Origin: a bacterium
Lineage (GTDB): Bacteria > Planctomycetota > J058 > JAJDCP01
DNA length: 16,473 bases
Direction: 5' to 3'
Assembly: GCA_030428695.1 (NCBI GenBank)
Contig: JAUIEM010000221.1
Location: 1 to 16,473 of the forward strand
Shown: piece after piece, positions 1 to 7,591 of the stretch
Layout of the letters: every line of letters starts with the position of its first letter
Position numbering within the stretch: the stretch's first letter is position 1
Translations under genes and position numbers: made by a program
Notes under the pieces: model-generated
Told to the model about the DNA's origin: nothing
What the model saw: only the letters and a program-made list of their open reading frames with translations
Databases searched by the model: none

Positions 1-2
1 TG

Positions 3-332
3 GCCGACGGCAGCGAAGCGCGCCAGCGCTGGATCCGCAACGCCTACCAGCTCAAGGTGCGGCGGGTCGACGACGACGGGAGCGCCCAGGAGATCGAGAT
101 CCCCGCAGGCGACGCCTACGGCCAGTACTCCTTCGCGTTCTCGGTGCGGCTCTCCCGCATCGACGCGCAGCCGCCGGAGCCCTACACCCAGGACGGGCTG
201 ATCACCGACGCGGACGAGTACGACTGGTGGCTGATGGAGATCATCGTCTACGTCTTCCGCGACTTCCGGGCCGACCCCGACTCCCACCGCAACAACCCGA
301 TCCAGGCCTTCTCGGCCCTGGTCGCCCGCTAG
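3..332 (+). CDS. C-terminal part of a probable pseudopilin-like protein (5' end outside window)
   Basis: The reading frame is open from base 3 with no start visible, so only the last 109 residues are present. The fragment is a mixed alpha/beta globular segment rich in Asp, Tyr and Arg (for example YGQYSFAFSVRLSRID and WWLMEIIVYVFRDF). It has no membrane segment, as expected of the C-terminal half of a pilin-like protein whose hydrophobic N-terminal helix would lie upstream. The main argument for its identity is context: its stop codon overlaps the ribosome binding site of a complete prepilin-type gene, and pseudopilin genes are usually found in runs. A direct family assignment from this fragment is not possible, so the name is an inference. 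An internal GTG at position 57 is not a likely start because the frame continues upstream of it. Confidence 0.55.
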   Translation, partial: ADGSEARQRWIRNAYQLKVRRVDDDGSAQEIEIPAGDAYGQYSFAFSVRLSRIDAQPPEPYTQDGLITDADEYDWWLMEIIVYVFRDFRADPDSHRNNPIQAFSALVAR

Positions 333-336
333 GAGG
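331..336 (+). promoter_or_regulatory. Ribosome binding site overlapping the upstream stop codon
   Basis: AGGAGG lies five bases before the ATG at 342, and its first two bases are part of the TAG stop of the preceding gene. The arrangement fixes the start of the prepilin gene and implies that the two genes are co-translated. Confidence 0.8.
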
Positions 337-341
337 CAGTC

Positions 342-1430
342 ATGTCCCGCAACCGCGCCTTTACCCTGGTCGAGTTGCTGATCGCCCTCGGACTGATGGC
401 CGTCCTGGTCACCGCGGTCTCGCAGGTCTTCTCCACCGCCCAGCAGGTGTTCGCGGAGACCGACGCCAAGGTGCTCCTGTACCAGAACATGCGCGTGATG
501 TTCGACACCTTCGAGCGCGACCTGGCGAACACCGAGAAGACCTACCAGATGGAGTTCTTCGACGACTCGAACCCCAATGACGGGATCTTCAACGGGCCGG
601 CGGAAGAGATCACCGACCTCGAGCAGTACGACTACGCGCCGACCTTCACCCAGGCGACCTACACCGACCGGGAAGGCGAGATCCACCGCGCGGACGAGAT
701 GTATTTCCGCACGCTGACCACCTTCCGCGGCAAGACCCGGGTCGTGCTCGTGCACTACGAGCTGCGCTACGAGGACGACGCGGGCAACGTGATCCCGCTG
801 CCGGTGCTCGAGCGCAAGCTGCGCTACGTCGAAGAGGCGACCGACTCCGGCATCACGCTGAACGACGAGTGGGAGATCGGGGGGCGCTTCCGCTACCTGA
901 CCGACTTCCAGGTCCAGATGTTCTACCACGACCGGCGCGAGCGGCTGCTTGGGCACTACCAGTCCCCCGGCCCGCTGGTCACCGATCCCGAGCACCGGCT
1001 GTCGCAGTACGGCTCCGAGCCGAACAAGATCGTGTGCATGTACTGGGGGGAGAACGACGGGACGATCCTGTTCGACAGCTTCCTCGAAGAGCACTACATG
1101 CGCTCGCAGAGCAACAACCGCTTCGGGCTGCTCTCCCCCGGCGACAAGATGCTGCTGACCTACAACGACCCGGCGAACCCCGGGCCGGACGTTGCGAAGA
1201 GCCTGACGATCCGCGAGATCTACGAGGAAGCCTCGCCGCCGAACAACCTGCTGATCTACTTCAACGAGAGCCTCGAGCTGCCGAACACCACGACCAGCCT
1301 GCCGACCGACTACCTCGGCGCCTGGCTGCCGCCCTCGCTGAAGATCACCGCGCGCATCAAGAACGCCTCGGCGCGCAAGGGCAAGGGCGTGCGGATCGTG
1401 TCGCGCATCTTCCGCCTGCTGCGGGCCTGA
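342..1430 (+). CDS. Prepilin-type N-terminal cleavage/methylation domain protein (large pseudopilin-like)
   Basis: The 362-residue protein begins with a class III (type IV pilin) signal. A short basic leader of six residues (MSRNRA) is followed by FTLVELLIALGLMAVLVTAV, with Phe at +1 and Glu at +5 of the mature form, where a prepilin peptidase cleaves and methylates. Residue -1 is Ala rather than the usual Gly; a few pilins tolerate this. The hydrophobic helix covers about residues 7-30. A long soluble domain of some 330 residues follows, rich in Asp, Glu, Tyr and Arg, with basic residues at the extreme C terminus. Typical GspJ-type pseudopilins have about 200 residues, so this one is enlarged. 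It would be a component of a type II secretion or type IV pilus-like filament in the inner membrane and periplasm. AGGAGG at five bases and overlap with the previous gene's stop support the ATG chosen. Family membership is firm; the specific machine it serves is unknown. Confidence 0.88.
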   Translation: MSRNRAFTLVELLIALGLMAVLVTAVSQVFSTAQQVFAETDAKVLLYQNMRVMFDTFERDLANTEKTYQMEFFDDSNPNDGIFNGPAEEITDLEQYDYAPTFTQATYTDREGEIHRADEMYFRTLTTFRGKTRVVLVHYELRYEDDAGNVIPLPVLERKLRYVEEATDSGITLNDEWEIGGRFRYLTDFQVQMFYHDRRERLLGHYQSPGPLVTDPEHRLSQYGSEPNKIVCMYWGENDGTILFDSFLEEHYMRSQSNNRFGLLSPGDKMLLTYNDPANPGPDVAKSLTIREIYEEASPPNNLLIYFNESLELPNTTTSLPTDYLGAWLPPSLKITARIKNASARKGKGVRIVSRIFRLLRA

Positions 1431-1440
1431 CCCCCCCGGC

Positions 1441-2370
1441 TCAATCGCAGCGATAACTGTGCAGCGCGGGATCGCCGCGGCGGAGGAGCGCTTCCGCCGC
1501 GGCGTCCTCTTTCAGGTGCGCCGCGAAGAAGCTCCGGGCAAAGCGCGTGATCAGCGCCGGCGCGCCTTCGGCGACCGCCTCGGCGCCGGTCCGGCCCCGG
1601 CAGACCAGGTTCGTCCACGAGAAGTGGTTCTCGCCGGCCAGGACCAGCAGCTGCTTCGGCCCGGCGAGCTGCGCGTAGAGGGCGGGCAGGAAGGGCGTGA
1701 TGCCGAGGTCCAGGGTCGCGCCTTGCAGCTGCACCGGCACGGTGACCTCCCCACCCCGCCCGTCGAGGAACGGCAGGGTGTAGGGCGAGAGCAGCAGCGC
1801 GGCGCGGATCCTCGGCTCGCGCCACTCCGGCCAGCCGCCGACCAGCCCGTAGACGGTGTAGCCACCGAGGGAGTGCCCGAGGGCGCCGACCGCCTCGCGC
1901 TCGACGTGTCGGAACAGATGCGCCCCCCGCACGCGGTCCTCGGCGAGCAACGCGTCGAGCAGCGCGACCAGGTCTTCGGCCCGGTCGCGGTGGGTCTCGG
2001 CGGTCCAGGCGCCGGGCTCGAGGAAGGCGGGCAGCTCCGGCGGCCGCTCGGCCCAGCCGCTGGCGGCGTCGGCGTGGTGGACCCCCGCGACGATGAATCC
2101 CGCCCGGGCGAGCTCCTCGGCGAGGAAGCTGCTCGCCTCCGGGACGCTCCACAGGCCGTGGGAGAAGAGCAGCAGCGGGTGCCGTCCGGGGGCGACGGGC
2201 ACCGCCTCGGCGGCGGGACGAGGCGCGTCGAGCGGGCCCTCCTCGACCGCCGGGTACCAGATCCGCAGCGCGCGCGCCTCCTCCCCGAGGCTGCCGCCGC
2301 GGTAGCCGATCGGAGAGGAGCTCTGGGCCAGGACCGGGACACACAGCAGAACCGGGAGCAGCGTGCGCAC
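1441..2370 (-). CDS. Secreted alpha/beta hydrolase, dienelactone hydrolase / PAF-acetylhydrolase-like
   Basis: The 309-residue protein has a signal peptide (MRTLLPVLLCVPVLAQ) followed by an alpha/beta-hydrolase domain. The strand and oxyanion region PLLLFSHGL lies near residue 67, and the nucleophile elbow GHSLGG puts the catalytic Ser at about 167. Candidate acid and base residues are Asp near 221 (TLDLGITP) and His near 249 (GENHFSW). The order and the segment that follows the oxyanion motif (EELARAGFIVAGVHHADA) resemble the predicted dienelactone hydrolase and plasma PAF-acetylhydrolase-like group, which cleaves ester bonds; the substrate cannot be read from sequence. The GTG at 2370 is chosen because GGAGG sits nine bases upstream and the signal peptide begins there. 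Extending the frame further upstream adds an Arg/Gly-rich stretch that only mirrors the neighbouring gene. It is the last gene of a minus-strand run and its stop lies 10 bp from the stop of the convergent pilin gene. Confidence 0.85.
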   Translation of the reverse strand: MRTLLPVLLCVPVLAQSSSPIGYRGGSLGEEARALRIWYPAVEEGPLDAPRPAAEAVPVAPGRHPLLLFSHGLWSVPEASSFLAEELARAGFIVAGVHHADAASGWAERPPELPAFLEPGAWTAETHRDRAEDLVALLDALLAEDRVRGAHLFRHVEREAVGALGHSLGGYTVYGLVGGWPEWREPRIRAALLLSPYTLPFLDGRGGEVTVPVQLQGATLDLGITPFLPALYAQLAGPKQLLVLAGENHFSWTNLVCRGRTGAEAVAEGAPALITRFARSFFAAHLKEDAAAEALLRRGDPALHSYRCD

Positions 2371-2379
2371 GTCGGGCTT

Positions 2380-2384
2380 CCTCC
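2380..2384 (-). promoter_or_regulatory. Ribosome binding site that sets the GTG start of the hydrolase
   Basis: GGAGG on the minus strand lies nine bases before the GTG at 2370-2368. It is the only strong Shine-Dalgarno match near the signal peptide, so it decides between this start and longer in-frame alternatives that run into the preceding gene. Confidence 0.65.
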
Positions 2385-2429
2385 ACACCAGCGCCGTCCT
2401 CTTGTTGGGAACCGGCCCCGCGCGTTTTC

Positions 2430-3407
2430 TCAGCCGCCCGCGGACCAGCTCTTGTAAAGCGCCTGCAGGCCGTCGCGCAGCCCCTCGTGCAGGGCGCGGA
2501 CGGCGTCCGCATCCCACGCCTCGGGCTCCTCCCGCACGAAGGAGGTGCGGTCGACCCGGTTGTCGAAGCGCGCGACCGGCAGGGCGTACTCCTTGCCGTG
2601 CGCCGTGACCGGCACCGTGCCGGGGGTCCTCGCCTGGGCGACCAGCCAGTCCATGTCGTCGCAGCCGTACTCGCCGAGCATCACCGACAGCGGCACCCCG
2701 TGGTGCAGGATCGAGCCGGGGTCGTCCGGGTCGGTGCGGGCCTCGTTCTTGCGCCGGCTCTCCTCCGGGGTCACCCAGATGTACAGCACCGCCGCCCGCT
2801 CGAGGATCTCCGGCGCGAGCTGGCTGAACGAGTAGGCGTAGCCGTGCGGGGCGGGCAGCGGCAGGCTCGAGCCGTCCGGGCCGCCGCGGGCGAACTCGAT
2901 CACCAGGGTGCGGCCCTCGAGGCTGTCGGGGTAGGCCGCCTCCTGCTCGAGGCGCAGGGCCCGGGCTTCCTCTTCCAACGTCGCCCCCAGGCCTGTCAAC
3001 GCCTCCCCGAGGGGCGCGAGACGCGGCGGGATGCCGGACTTCTCGCCGGCGGCATCGATGCGCCGGAACAGCTCCGCGGCGTAGGAGTCGGTCGTCAGCA
3101 CCCGGCGCGCGACCAGGTCGGCGTGGTCGTCGTTGAGCAGGTGGATCAGGGTGCCCCAGTCGCGGGAGTCGAGGAAGGGCTGATCGCCGGCCTGGAAGAA
3201 CACCCGCACGGCGCCGCTCGCGGCGAGCTCGTCGTCGATGCGGCGCATCAGGTGGACGTAGGGGAAGTCGTCGAGCTGCACGGTCGGGCCGAGGTGGAAG
3301 TCCTTGCGGCAGACCTCCGGGGAGAGCAGACGCAGGTAGCGGCGGACCTCCGACTTGCCGGATGCGGGCAGGGCGACGAGCAGGACGGTGTCGAGGATGG
3401 CGGACAT
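2430..3407 (-). CDS. P-loop NTPase / kinase-like protein of unknown function
   Basis: The 325-residue soluble protein opens with beta-strand and P-loop, DTVLLVALPASGKSEVRRYL. The Walker A match is ALPASGKS (residues 12-19), with Ala in place of the first Gly of GxxxxGK[ST]. This is typical of nucleotide or small-molecule kinases in which the first Gly varies. A probable acidic partner segment is TVQLDDFPYVHLMRRID (about residues 42-58), and VLYIWVTPEESRRKNEAR near residue 210 looks like a strand plus Arg-rich lid. No signal peptide or membrane segment is seen, so it should act in the cytoplasm. I do not recognise a named family, and resemblance to zeta-toxin or polynucleotide-kinase folds stops at the P-loop. 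GGAGG six bases before ATG supports the start. It lies 64 bp after the S9 peptidase gene and 59 bp before the hydrolase gene, all on one strand. Confidence 0.8.
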   Translation of the reverse strand: MSAILDTVLLVALPASGKSEVRRYLRLLSPEVCRKDFHLGPTVQLDDFPYVHLMRRIDDELAASGAVRVFFQAGDQPFLDSRDWGTLIHLLNDDHADLVARRVLTTDSYAAELFRRIDAAGEKSGIPPRLAPLGEALTGLGATLEEEARALRLEQEAAYPDSLEGRTLVIEFARGGPDGSSLPLPAPHGYAYSFSQLAPEILERAAVLYIWVTPEESRRKNEARTDPDDPGSILHHGVPLSVMLGEYGCDDMDWLVAQARTPGTVPVTAHGKEYALPVARFDNRVDRTSFVREEPEAWDADAVRALHEGLRDGLQALYKSWSAGG

Positions 3408-3471
3408 GGCGGCCTCCGGTGTGGTTTGCGCCCGAAGGTACAGCGCGCGCCGCCGTCCCGCAATCTTCGTG

Positions 3472-5463
3472 CTACGGACGCCCGAGGTAGCGCTCGAACC
3501 AGCCGACCAGCGCGTCGAGCCGACGCACGCGGCGGTCCGCGCGGCCGCCGCGGGAAAGGCCGTGGGACTCGTCCGGGAAGCGCAGGAGCGCTGCGTCGAC
3601 CCCGTGCCGCTTGAGCCCGACGTAGAACTGCTCGGCCTGCTCGACCGGGCAGCGGTGGTCCTGTTCGGAGTGGATGACCAGGGTCGGGGTGCGCACGGCG
3701 GCGATGTACTTCAGGGGCGAGCGGTCCCACAGATGCTCGAGGTTCTCCTCGACCGGCTGGTCGCCAAAGGCACGCTGGAAGACCCAGTTGAAGTCGCTCG
3801 TCCCCATCATGCTGACCAGGTTGCTGACGCAGCGCTGGGTGACCGCCGCGGCGAAGCGGTCGGTGTGGCCGACGATCCAGCAGGTCATGTAGCCTCCGTA
3901 GCTGCCGCCGGTCACGCCGAGCCGGGCGGGATCGACGTCCGGGCGCTCGACGAGCCGGTCGGTGAAGGCCATCAGGTCGTCATGGTCGCCCCGCCCCCAG
4001 CCGCCGTAGATGGCCCGCGCGTGCGCCTCGCCGTAGCCCTGGCCGCCGCGCGGGTTGCAGAAGGCGACCAGGTAGCCGCGAGCGGACAGCACCCGGAACT
4101 CGTGCATGAACTCGTCCCCGTACTGCAGGAGCGGCCCGCCGTGGATCTCGAGGATCAGCGGATGCCGCCGGGCGGGATCGTAGCCCGGGGGCTTGAGCAG
4201 CCAGCCCTGGAGCGGGTTCCTCGCCGCCCCCTCGAAGCGCAGCTCCTCGACCGCGCCGAGGGCCCGCTCGGCCAGCCAGGCGTTCGTGCGCGTCAGGGTG
4301 CGCAGCGCGCCGTCCTCGACCAGGGCGACCTGGCAGGGGACCTCGAAGGAGGCGACCCGCACCGCCGTGCGCTGCCTCGCCGTGTCGCAGCTCGCCAGGG
4401 TCAGGCAGCCGGGCTGCTCGAGGACCTCGCTCAGCGCCGGCGTCTCCCCGGTGGTGACGGACGCGAGCAGCGTCTGGCCGTCGCGGCTCAGGGGGAAGAA
4501 CAGCCGCGCGCCGTCCGGCGACCACTGCGGGGCCTCGGCCTCGGGCAAGCCGACGGTGTCGTTGAGGGTGAGCGGCTCGGCGGTGACGTCGAAGGCCGCG
4601 GTCAGGTCGCGCACCTCCCCGCCGCCCCGCGGGACCACGAAGACCGACTGCTTGCGCCACCACTCGACGCCGGCCTGGCCGATGTAGGCGATGCGTTCCC
4701 CGTCCGGCGAGAAGCGCGGCCCGAACTTGTAGCCGACCGGCGTGCCGAGCGCCCGCGCCCGCGCTCCGGGCCGCGCCTCGACGACGAAGACGTCCTCGTG
4801 CTCCGGCGCGAGGTCGGGGTTCTCCTGCTGGTTGCTGACGAAGACGAGGGACGCGCCGTCCGGCGCCCAGCTCGGGTGGGAAGCATCCCGGCGCGGGTCG
4901 CTGATCAGCTCCATCGCCCCGCTCACGGCATCGATCACGACCAGGCGCCAGCGCGCCCGCGGCAGGAAGCCGTCGCCGTCGAGCTTGAAGAAGGTCCGGG
5001 TCGTGTGGCGGGCGACCACCCCGAGCTTCTCCTGGGCGGGATCCTCCTCGCGGGCGAGGGTCTCCGCGTCCTCCGCCCGGTAGACGGCCGCGAGCCGGCT
5101 CCCGTCGGGGCTCCAGCACAACCCCGCGAGCGCGCCCTGGAGCGCGGTCAGGCGCTGGGCCTCCCCGCCGTCGCGCGGGATGATGTAGACCTGCGGCCGC
5201 TTGTCTTCCCCCCGCTTGGAGAGGAAGGCGATGCGCCGCCCGTCCGGGGACCAGCGCGGCATGGCGTCACTCTGCCGGCCGGCGGTGAAGCGCTGCGGCT
5301 GCCCGTCGGGCAAGCGCACGAGCCAGAGGTTCGACCAGGCCTTGTGGGTCTTCTCGTCGGTCTCCTTCTGAACGTAGACCAGCGCCGCGCCGTCGGGCGC
5401 CATGCGCAGCTCGGTGATCAGCTCGAAGCGGTACAGGTCGGCGCTGGTGATCGCGCGAGCCAT
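3472..5463 (-). CDS. S9-family serine peptidase (acylaminoacyl-peptidase / prolyl oligopeptidase-like)
   Basis: The 663-residue protein has the two-part layout of family S9. The N-terminal beta-propeller, about residues 10-400, carries repeated WSPDG or FSPDG blades of the TolB/PD40 type (near 71, 117, 199, 251 and 314). The C-terminal alpha/beta-hydrolase peptidase domain starts at about 410. The catalytic Ser is 521 in GGSYGG, the Asp is 602 in SEQDHRCP, and the His is 634 in DESHGLS; HGGP near 441 supplies the oxyanion hole. Such enzymes cleave short peptides, often removing acylated or proline-adjacent residues; the propeller keeps folded proteins out. No signal peptide is visible, so a cytoplasmic location is likely. 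GGAGG five bases before the ATG supports the start. It is the second gene after the Ser/Thr kinase in the same run, with 46 bp between them. Confidence 0.95.
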   Translation of the reverse strand: MARAITSADLYRFELITELRMAPDGAALVYVQKETDEKTHKAWSNLWLVRLPDGQPQRFTAGRQSDAMPRWSPDGRRIAFLSKRGEDKRPQVYIIPRDGGEAQRLTALQGALAGLCWSPDGSRLAAVYRAEDAETLAREEDPAQEKLGVVARHTTRTFFKLDGDGFLPRARWRLVVIDAVSGAMELISDPRRDASHPSWAPDGASLVFVSNQQENPDLAPEHEDVFVVEARPGARARALGTPVGYKFGPRFSPDGERIAYIGQAGVEWWRKQSVFVVPRGGGEVRDLTAAFDVTAEPLTLNDTVGLPEAEAPQWSPDGARLFFPLSRDGQTLLASVTTGETPALSEVLEQPGCLTLASCDTARQRTAVRVASFEVPCQVALVEDGALRTLTRTNAWLAERALGAVEELRFEGAARNPLQGWLLKPPGYDPARRHPLILEIHGGPLLQYGDEFMHEFRVLSARGYLVAFCNPRGGQGYGEAHARAIYGGWGRGDHDDLMAFTDRLVERPDVDPARLGVTGGSYGGYMTCWIVGHTDRFAAAVTQRCVSNLVSMMGTSDFNWVFQRAFGDQPVEENLEHLWDRSPLKYIAAVRTPTLVIHSEQDHRCPVEQAEQFYVGLKRHGVDAALLRFPDESHGLSRGGRADRRVRRLDALVGWFERYLGRP

Positions 5464-5509
5464 CGGTGCCTCCGGGCGCCGGGCGCCGGTCGGGGATGCG
5501 AGGGAGCGC

Positions 5510-6655
5510 TCAGCCGTCTGGATCGGACAGCATCGGCTCGCTGTCCGGGAAGGCGAACTCGCTGGGCCGGGACAGGCCGCCGAGCGGATCTTCGATCTGC
5601 GACTCGAACAGCATGTACTGCTCGCTGCGCGACTGGGAGAGCTCGGCGAGGTTCGCGAAGCGCTCGTCGTCCTTGACGAGCACGGGGGCGTCTTCCCAGT
5701 CGAGGTAGCCGGTGTCGTTCTCGGCGTCGGACTCCTCGACGTCGGCCTCGGCCTTCGCCTCCTCGATCGCGTCGCAGACCTCGAGCGGCGTCTGGTACCG
5801 GTCGGCGGGATCGCGGGCGAGCAGCTTGACGATCAGGCTGCGGGTCAGGGGCGGCAGCTCCTCGAGGTGCTCGGCGATGCGCACTGCGCGGTGGCGCTCG
5901 AGCAGCTCGGGCATCGAGTCGGCGAGGAAGGGGACCTTCCCGTGCAGCAGCTCGTACAGCAGGCAGCCGAGCGAGAACAGGTCGCTGCGCACGTCGACGG
6001 TGCGGTCTTTGGCGAGGTGCTCGGGCGACATGTACTCCGGCGTGCCCTCGGCCCGGTGCTTGGCGTCGATGTTCCACACCCGGCGCAGCCCGAAGTCGCC
6101 GAGCAGCACGTCTCCCGAGCCGGTCAGGAGCAGGTTCTCCGGCTTGACGTCGCCGTGCACGACCGCGACCCGGGCGGCAGACACCAGGGCCCGCGCGGCG
6201 TGCTGGACGATGGCGAGCGCCTCGCGGCGCGGCACCCGGCGCCGCTTGTCGAGCAGGGCCCGGACGGTTCCGCCGGCGATGAAGGGCGTAACGAGGAAGA
6301 CGAAGCCGCCCTTGACGAAGATCTTGAGCACCTTGACGATGTTCGGGCAGTGGACCTTGCTCAGGCGCTTGACCGTCTCGAGCAGGCGGCCCTTGCGCAG
6401 CCGGTTCATGCTCAGCCGCGGGGCGAGCACGCGCACCACCCGGAGCTGGTCGGCGCGGCGGGCGAGGAAGACGACGCCCAGGTCGCTCTCGCCGAGCTTC
6501 TTGTCGAGCAGGTAGCCGCAGATGTCCTGGCCGAGCAGGAGGTCGAAGGGCTTCGCGGTCAGGGGCGCGAAGCAGCCGACGCAGAAGAAGGCCCCGCCGG
6601 GGTTTTTGCGCGCGCATTCGGTACAGGACCGCGCGGTTACGCGTTTGCTTCCCAT
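5510..6655 (-). CDS. Zinc-ribbon Ser/Thr protein kinase-like protein with altered catalytic residues
   Basis: The 381-residue protein has a CxxC-x10-CxxC zinc ribbon (Cys 11, 14, 25 and 28) followed by a Hanks-type kinase domain at about residues 42-290. Recognisable parts are a degenerate Gly-rich loop (LGESDLGVVF), the alpha-C Glu (LLETVKRL), the catalytic loop HGDVKPENLL, DFG in LGDFGLRR, the activation-segment end GTPEYMSPE and DVRSDLFSLGCLLYELL. The beta-3 Lys of the VAIK motif is Arg here (RVVRVLAP, residue 75), and HRD is HGD, so it is a non-RD kinase that may be weak or a pseudokinase. An acidic tail of about 80 residues follows, with no membrane helix. The ATG at 6655 is preferred: it has GAGG at five bases and a promoter-like pair just upstream. 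An in-frame TTG at 6712 falls inside that candidate promoter. It is the first gene of a four-gene minus-strand run with the S9 peptidase, P-loop NTPase and hydrolase. Confidence 0.9.
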   Translation of the reverse strand: MGSKRVTARSCTECARKNPGGAFFCVGCFAPLTAKPFDLLLGQDICGYLLDKKLGESDLGVVFLARRADQLRVVRVLAPRLSMNRLRKGRLLETVKRLSKVHCPNIVKVLKIFVKGGFVFLVTPFIAGGTVRALLDKRRRVPRREALAIVQHAARALVSAARVAVVHGDVKPENLLLTGSGDVLLGDFGLRRVWNIDAKHRAEGTPEYMSPEHLAKDRTVDVRSDLFSLGCLLYELLHGKVPFLADSMPELLERHRAVRIAEHLEELPPLTRSLIVKLLARDPADRYQTPLEVCDAIEEAKAEADVEESDAENDTGYLDWEDAPVLVKDDERFANLAELSQSRSEQYMLFESQIEDPLGGLSRPSEFAFPDSEPMLSDPDG

Positions 6656-6683
6656 CACCGCCTCGTTGCCTTCGGGTTCCGTC

Positions 6684-6712
6684 AGCGTAGCATCCCCTGC
6701 TCCTCCTGCCAA
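6684..6712 (-). promoter_or_regulatory. Candidate sigma-70-type promoter for the kinase operon
   Basis: On the minus strand TTGGCA (6712-6707) is separated by 17 bases from TACGCT (6689-6684). The -35 matches the consensus at five of six positions and the -10 at three of six. Transcription would start near 6677, giving a leader of about 22 bases before the ATG at 6655. It is found by eye in GC-rich DNA and could be chance. Confidence 0.35.
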
Positions 6713-6788
6713 CCGCGAGCGCGACCGCCGCGCCCATCGGAGCGCGCCCCGCGCCCTGCATCCCGCGGGCCGCCGGCGGCGGACACAG

Positions 6789-6813
6789 AAAAACCCCGCG
6801 CGTGGGCGCGGGG
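6789..6813 (-). terminator. Intrinsic terminator after the EF-hand gene
   Basis: Read on the minus strand, a perfect 8-bp GC stem (CCCCGCGC with GCGCGGGG), a 4-base loop and a run of five T follow directly. It lies 31 bp after the stop of the EF-hand gene and separates that gene from the kinase operon downstream. It is the only clear rho-independent terminator in the window. Confidence 0.85.
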
Positions 6814-6844
6814 TCGGGAGATCGCCGTGGCAGAGACGATCTGG

Positions 6845-7591
6845 CTAGAACGGAGCGCCGTTGGCCTGGGTCCAGGCGTGGAGCTCCTGACCGGTGACGA
6901 GGCCGTCGCCGTCGGCATCGACATCGGCGTGGGTCGCGGTCGCGGTCGCCGGCCACTCGCTGGCGGAGAGCTTGTGGTCGCCGTCGGCGTCGGCCGCCTG
7001 GAAGGCCTGGCGCTGCGCGTCCCGCGCGGCCTTCTGGGCCGCTGCGTGGGCGGTCAGCTCGGCCAGGGTCACGCTGCCGTCGCCGTCCGCGTCGGCCGCC
7101 TGCAGCCGGGCGGGATCGCGGGAAGCGGCGATCTCGGTCGCGTCGAGGACGCCGTTGCCGTCGCTGTCGAGCTGCGTGAACATGCGGTTGATCGACTGGT
7201 CGAAGAGGTAGGTCTCGAGCTCATCGGAGGTCACCAGGCCGTCGCCGTCGGCGTCGGCGAGCATCAGGTCGAGGTTGCCGCGCGTCATCGCCGCGGCCTC
7301 GGTCGCGTCGAGCATGCCGTCGCCGTTCTGGTCGAGGCGCTGGATGATCCGGGTCGCGTCGAGGCCACGGCCCATGCGGCCGCCGCCAGGTCCACCGGGT
7401 CCGCCCGGGCCACCGGGTCCGCCAGGGCCACCGGGTCCGCCAGGGCCACCAGGTCCGCCAGGTCCGCCGGATCCGCCGCCACCCGGGCCGCCGGGTCCAC
7501 CGCCACCGCCGGGTCCCTGTCCAAAGGCGGGGTTGGCGACGAAGATGGCGAGAGCGCACAGCGCGTAGGTCCACAGTCTGCGAAGAGTCAT
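6845..7591 (-). CDS. Secreted EF-hand calcium-binding protein with Gly-Gly-Pro linker
   Basis: The 248-residue protein has a signal peptide (about 1-24, ending NPAFGQ), a Gly/Pro linker at residues 26-71, and six EF-hand loops. The loops start with Asp and end with Glu: 87-98 DQNGDGMLDATE, 113-124 DADGDGLVTSDE, 142-153 DSDGNGVLDATE, 167-178 DADGDGSVTLAE, 201-212 DADGDHKLSASE and 225-236 DADGDGLVTGQE. Five keep Gly at loop position 6; the fifth has His there. The linker contains nine uninterrupted GGP triplets (42-68), coded by a 9-bp tandem repeat. Such proteins are common in Planctomycetota and probably bind calcium outside the cytoplasm, but the partner is unknown. GGAGG five bases before the ATG fixes the start. 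It stands alone, with 92 bp upstream and a strong terminator downstream. Confidence 0.92.
   Translation of the reverse strand: MTLRRLWTYALCALAIFVANPAFGQGPGGGGGPGGPGGGGSGGPGGPGGPGGPGGPGGPGGPGGPGGPGGGRMGRGLDATRIIQRLDQNGDGMLDATEAAAMTRGNLDLMLADADGDGLVTSDELETYLFDQSINRMFTQLDSDGNGVLDATEIAASRDPARLQAADADGDGSVTLAELTAHAAAQKAARDAQRQAFQAADADGDHKLSASEWPATATATHADVDADGDGLVTGQELHAWTQANGAPF
7388..7468 (-). repeat. 9-bp tandem repeat coding nine GGP triplets
   Basis: Nine in-frame nine-base units encode Gly-Gly-Pro in a row. Related but interrupted Gly/Pro codons extend the compositionally simple stretch on the N-terminal side to about 7516. The unit length keeps the frame, so copy number can change without breaking the gene. 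Confidence 0.9.

Noticed and set aside
2430..3407. Zeta-toxin or other toxin-antitoxin kinase
   Set aside because: Only the P-loop supports it; the length, the lack of a partner antitoxin gene and the lack of further motifs speak against the name.
3355..5676. Plus-strand open frame of 773 codons opposite the S9 peptidase
   Set aside because: It is antisense to a gene with a full catalytic triad, has Arg/Ala/Gly/Val-rich content without any motif, and has no ribosome binding site. High GC removes stop codons from the opposite strand.
6656..6712. Longer kinase start at a TTG (6712)
   Set aside because: The added residues are low in complexity, the TTG lies inside the candidate -35 box, and the ATG at 6655 has its own ribosome binding site.
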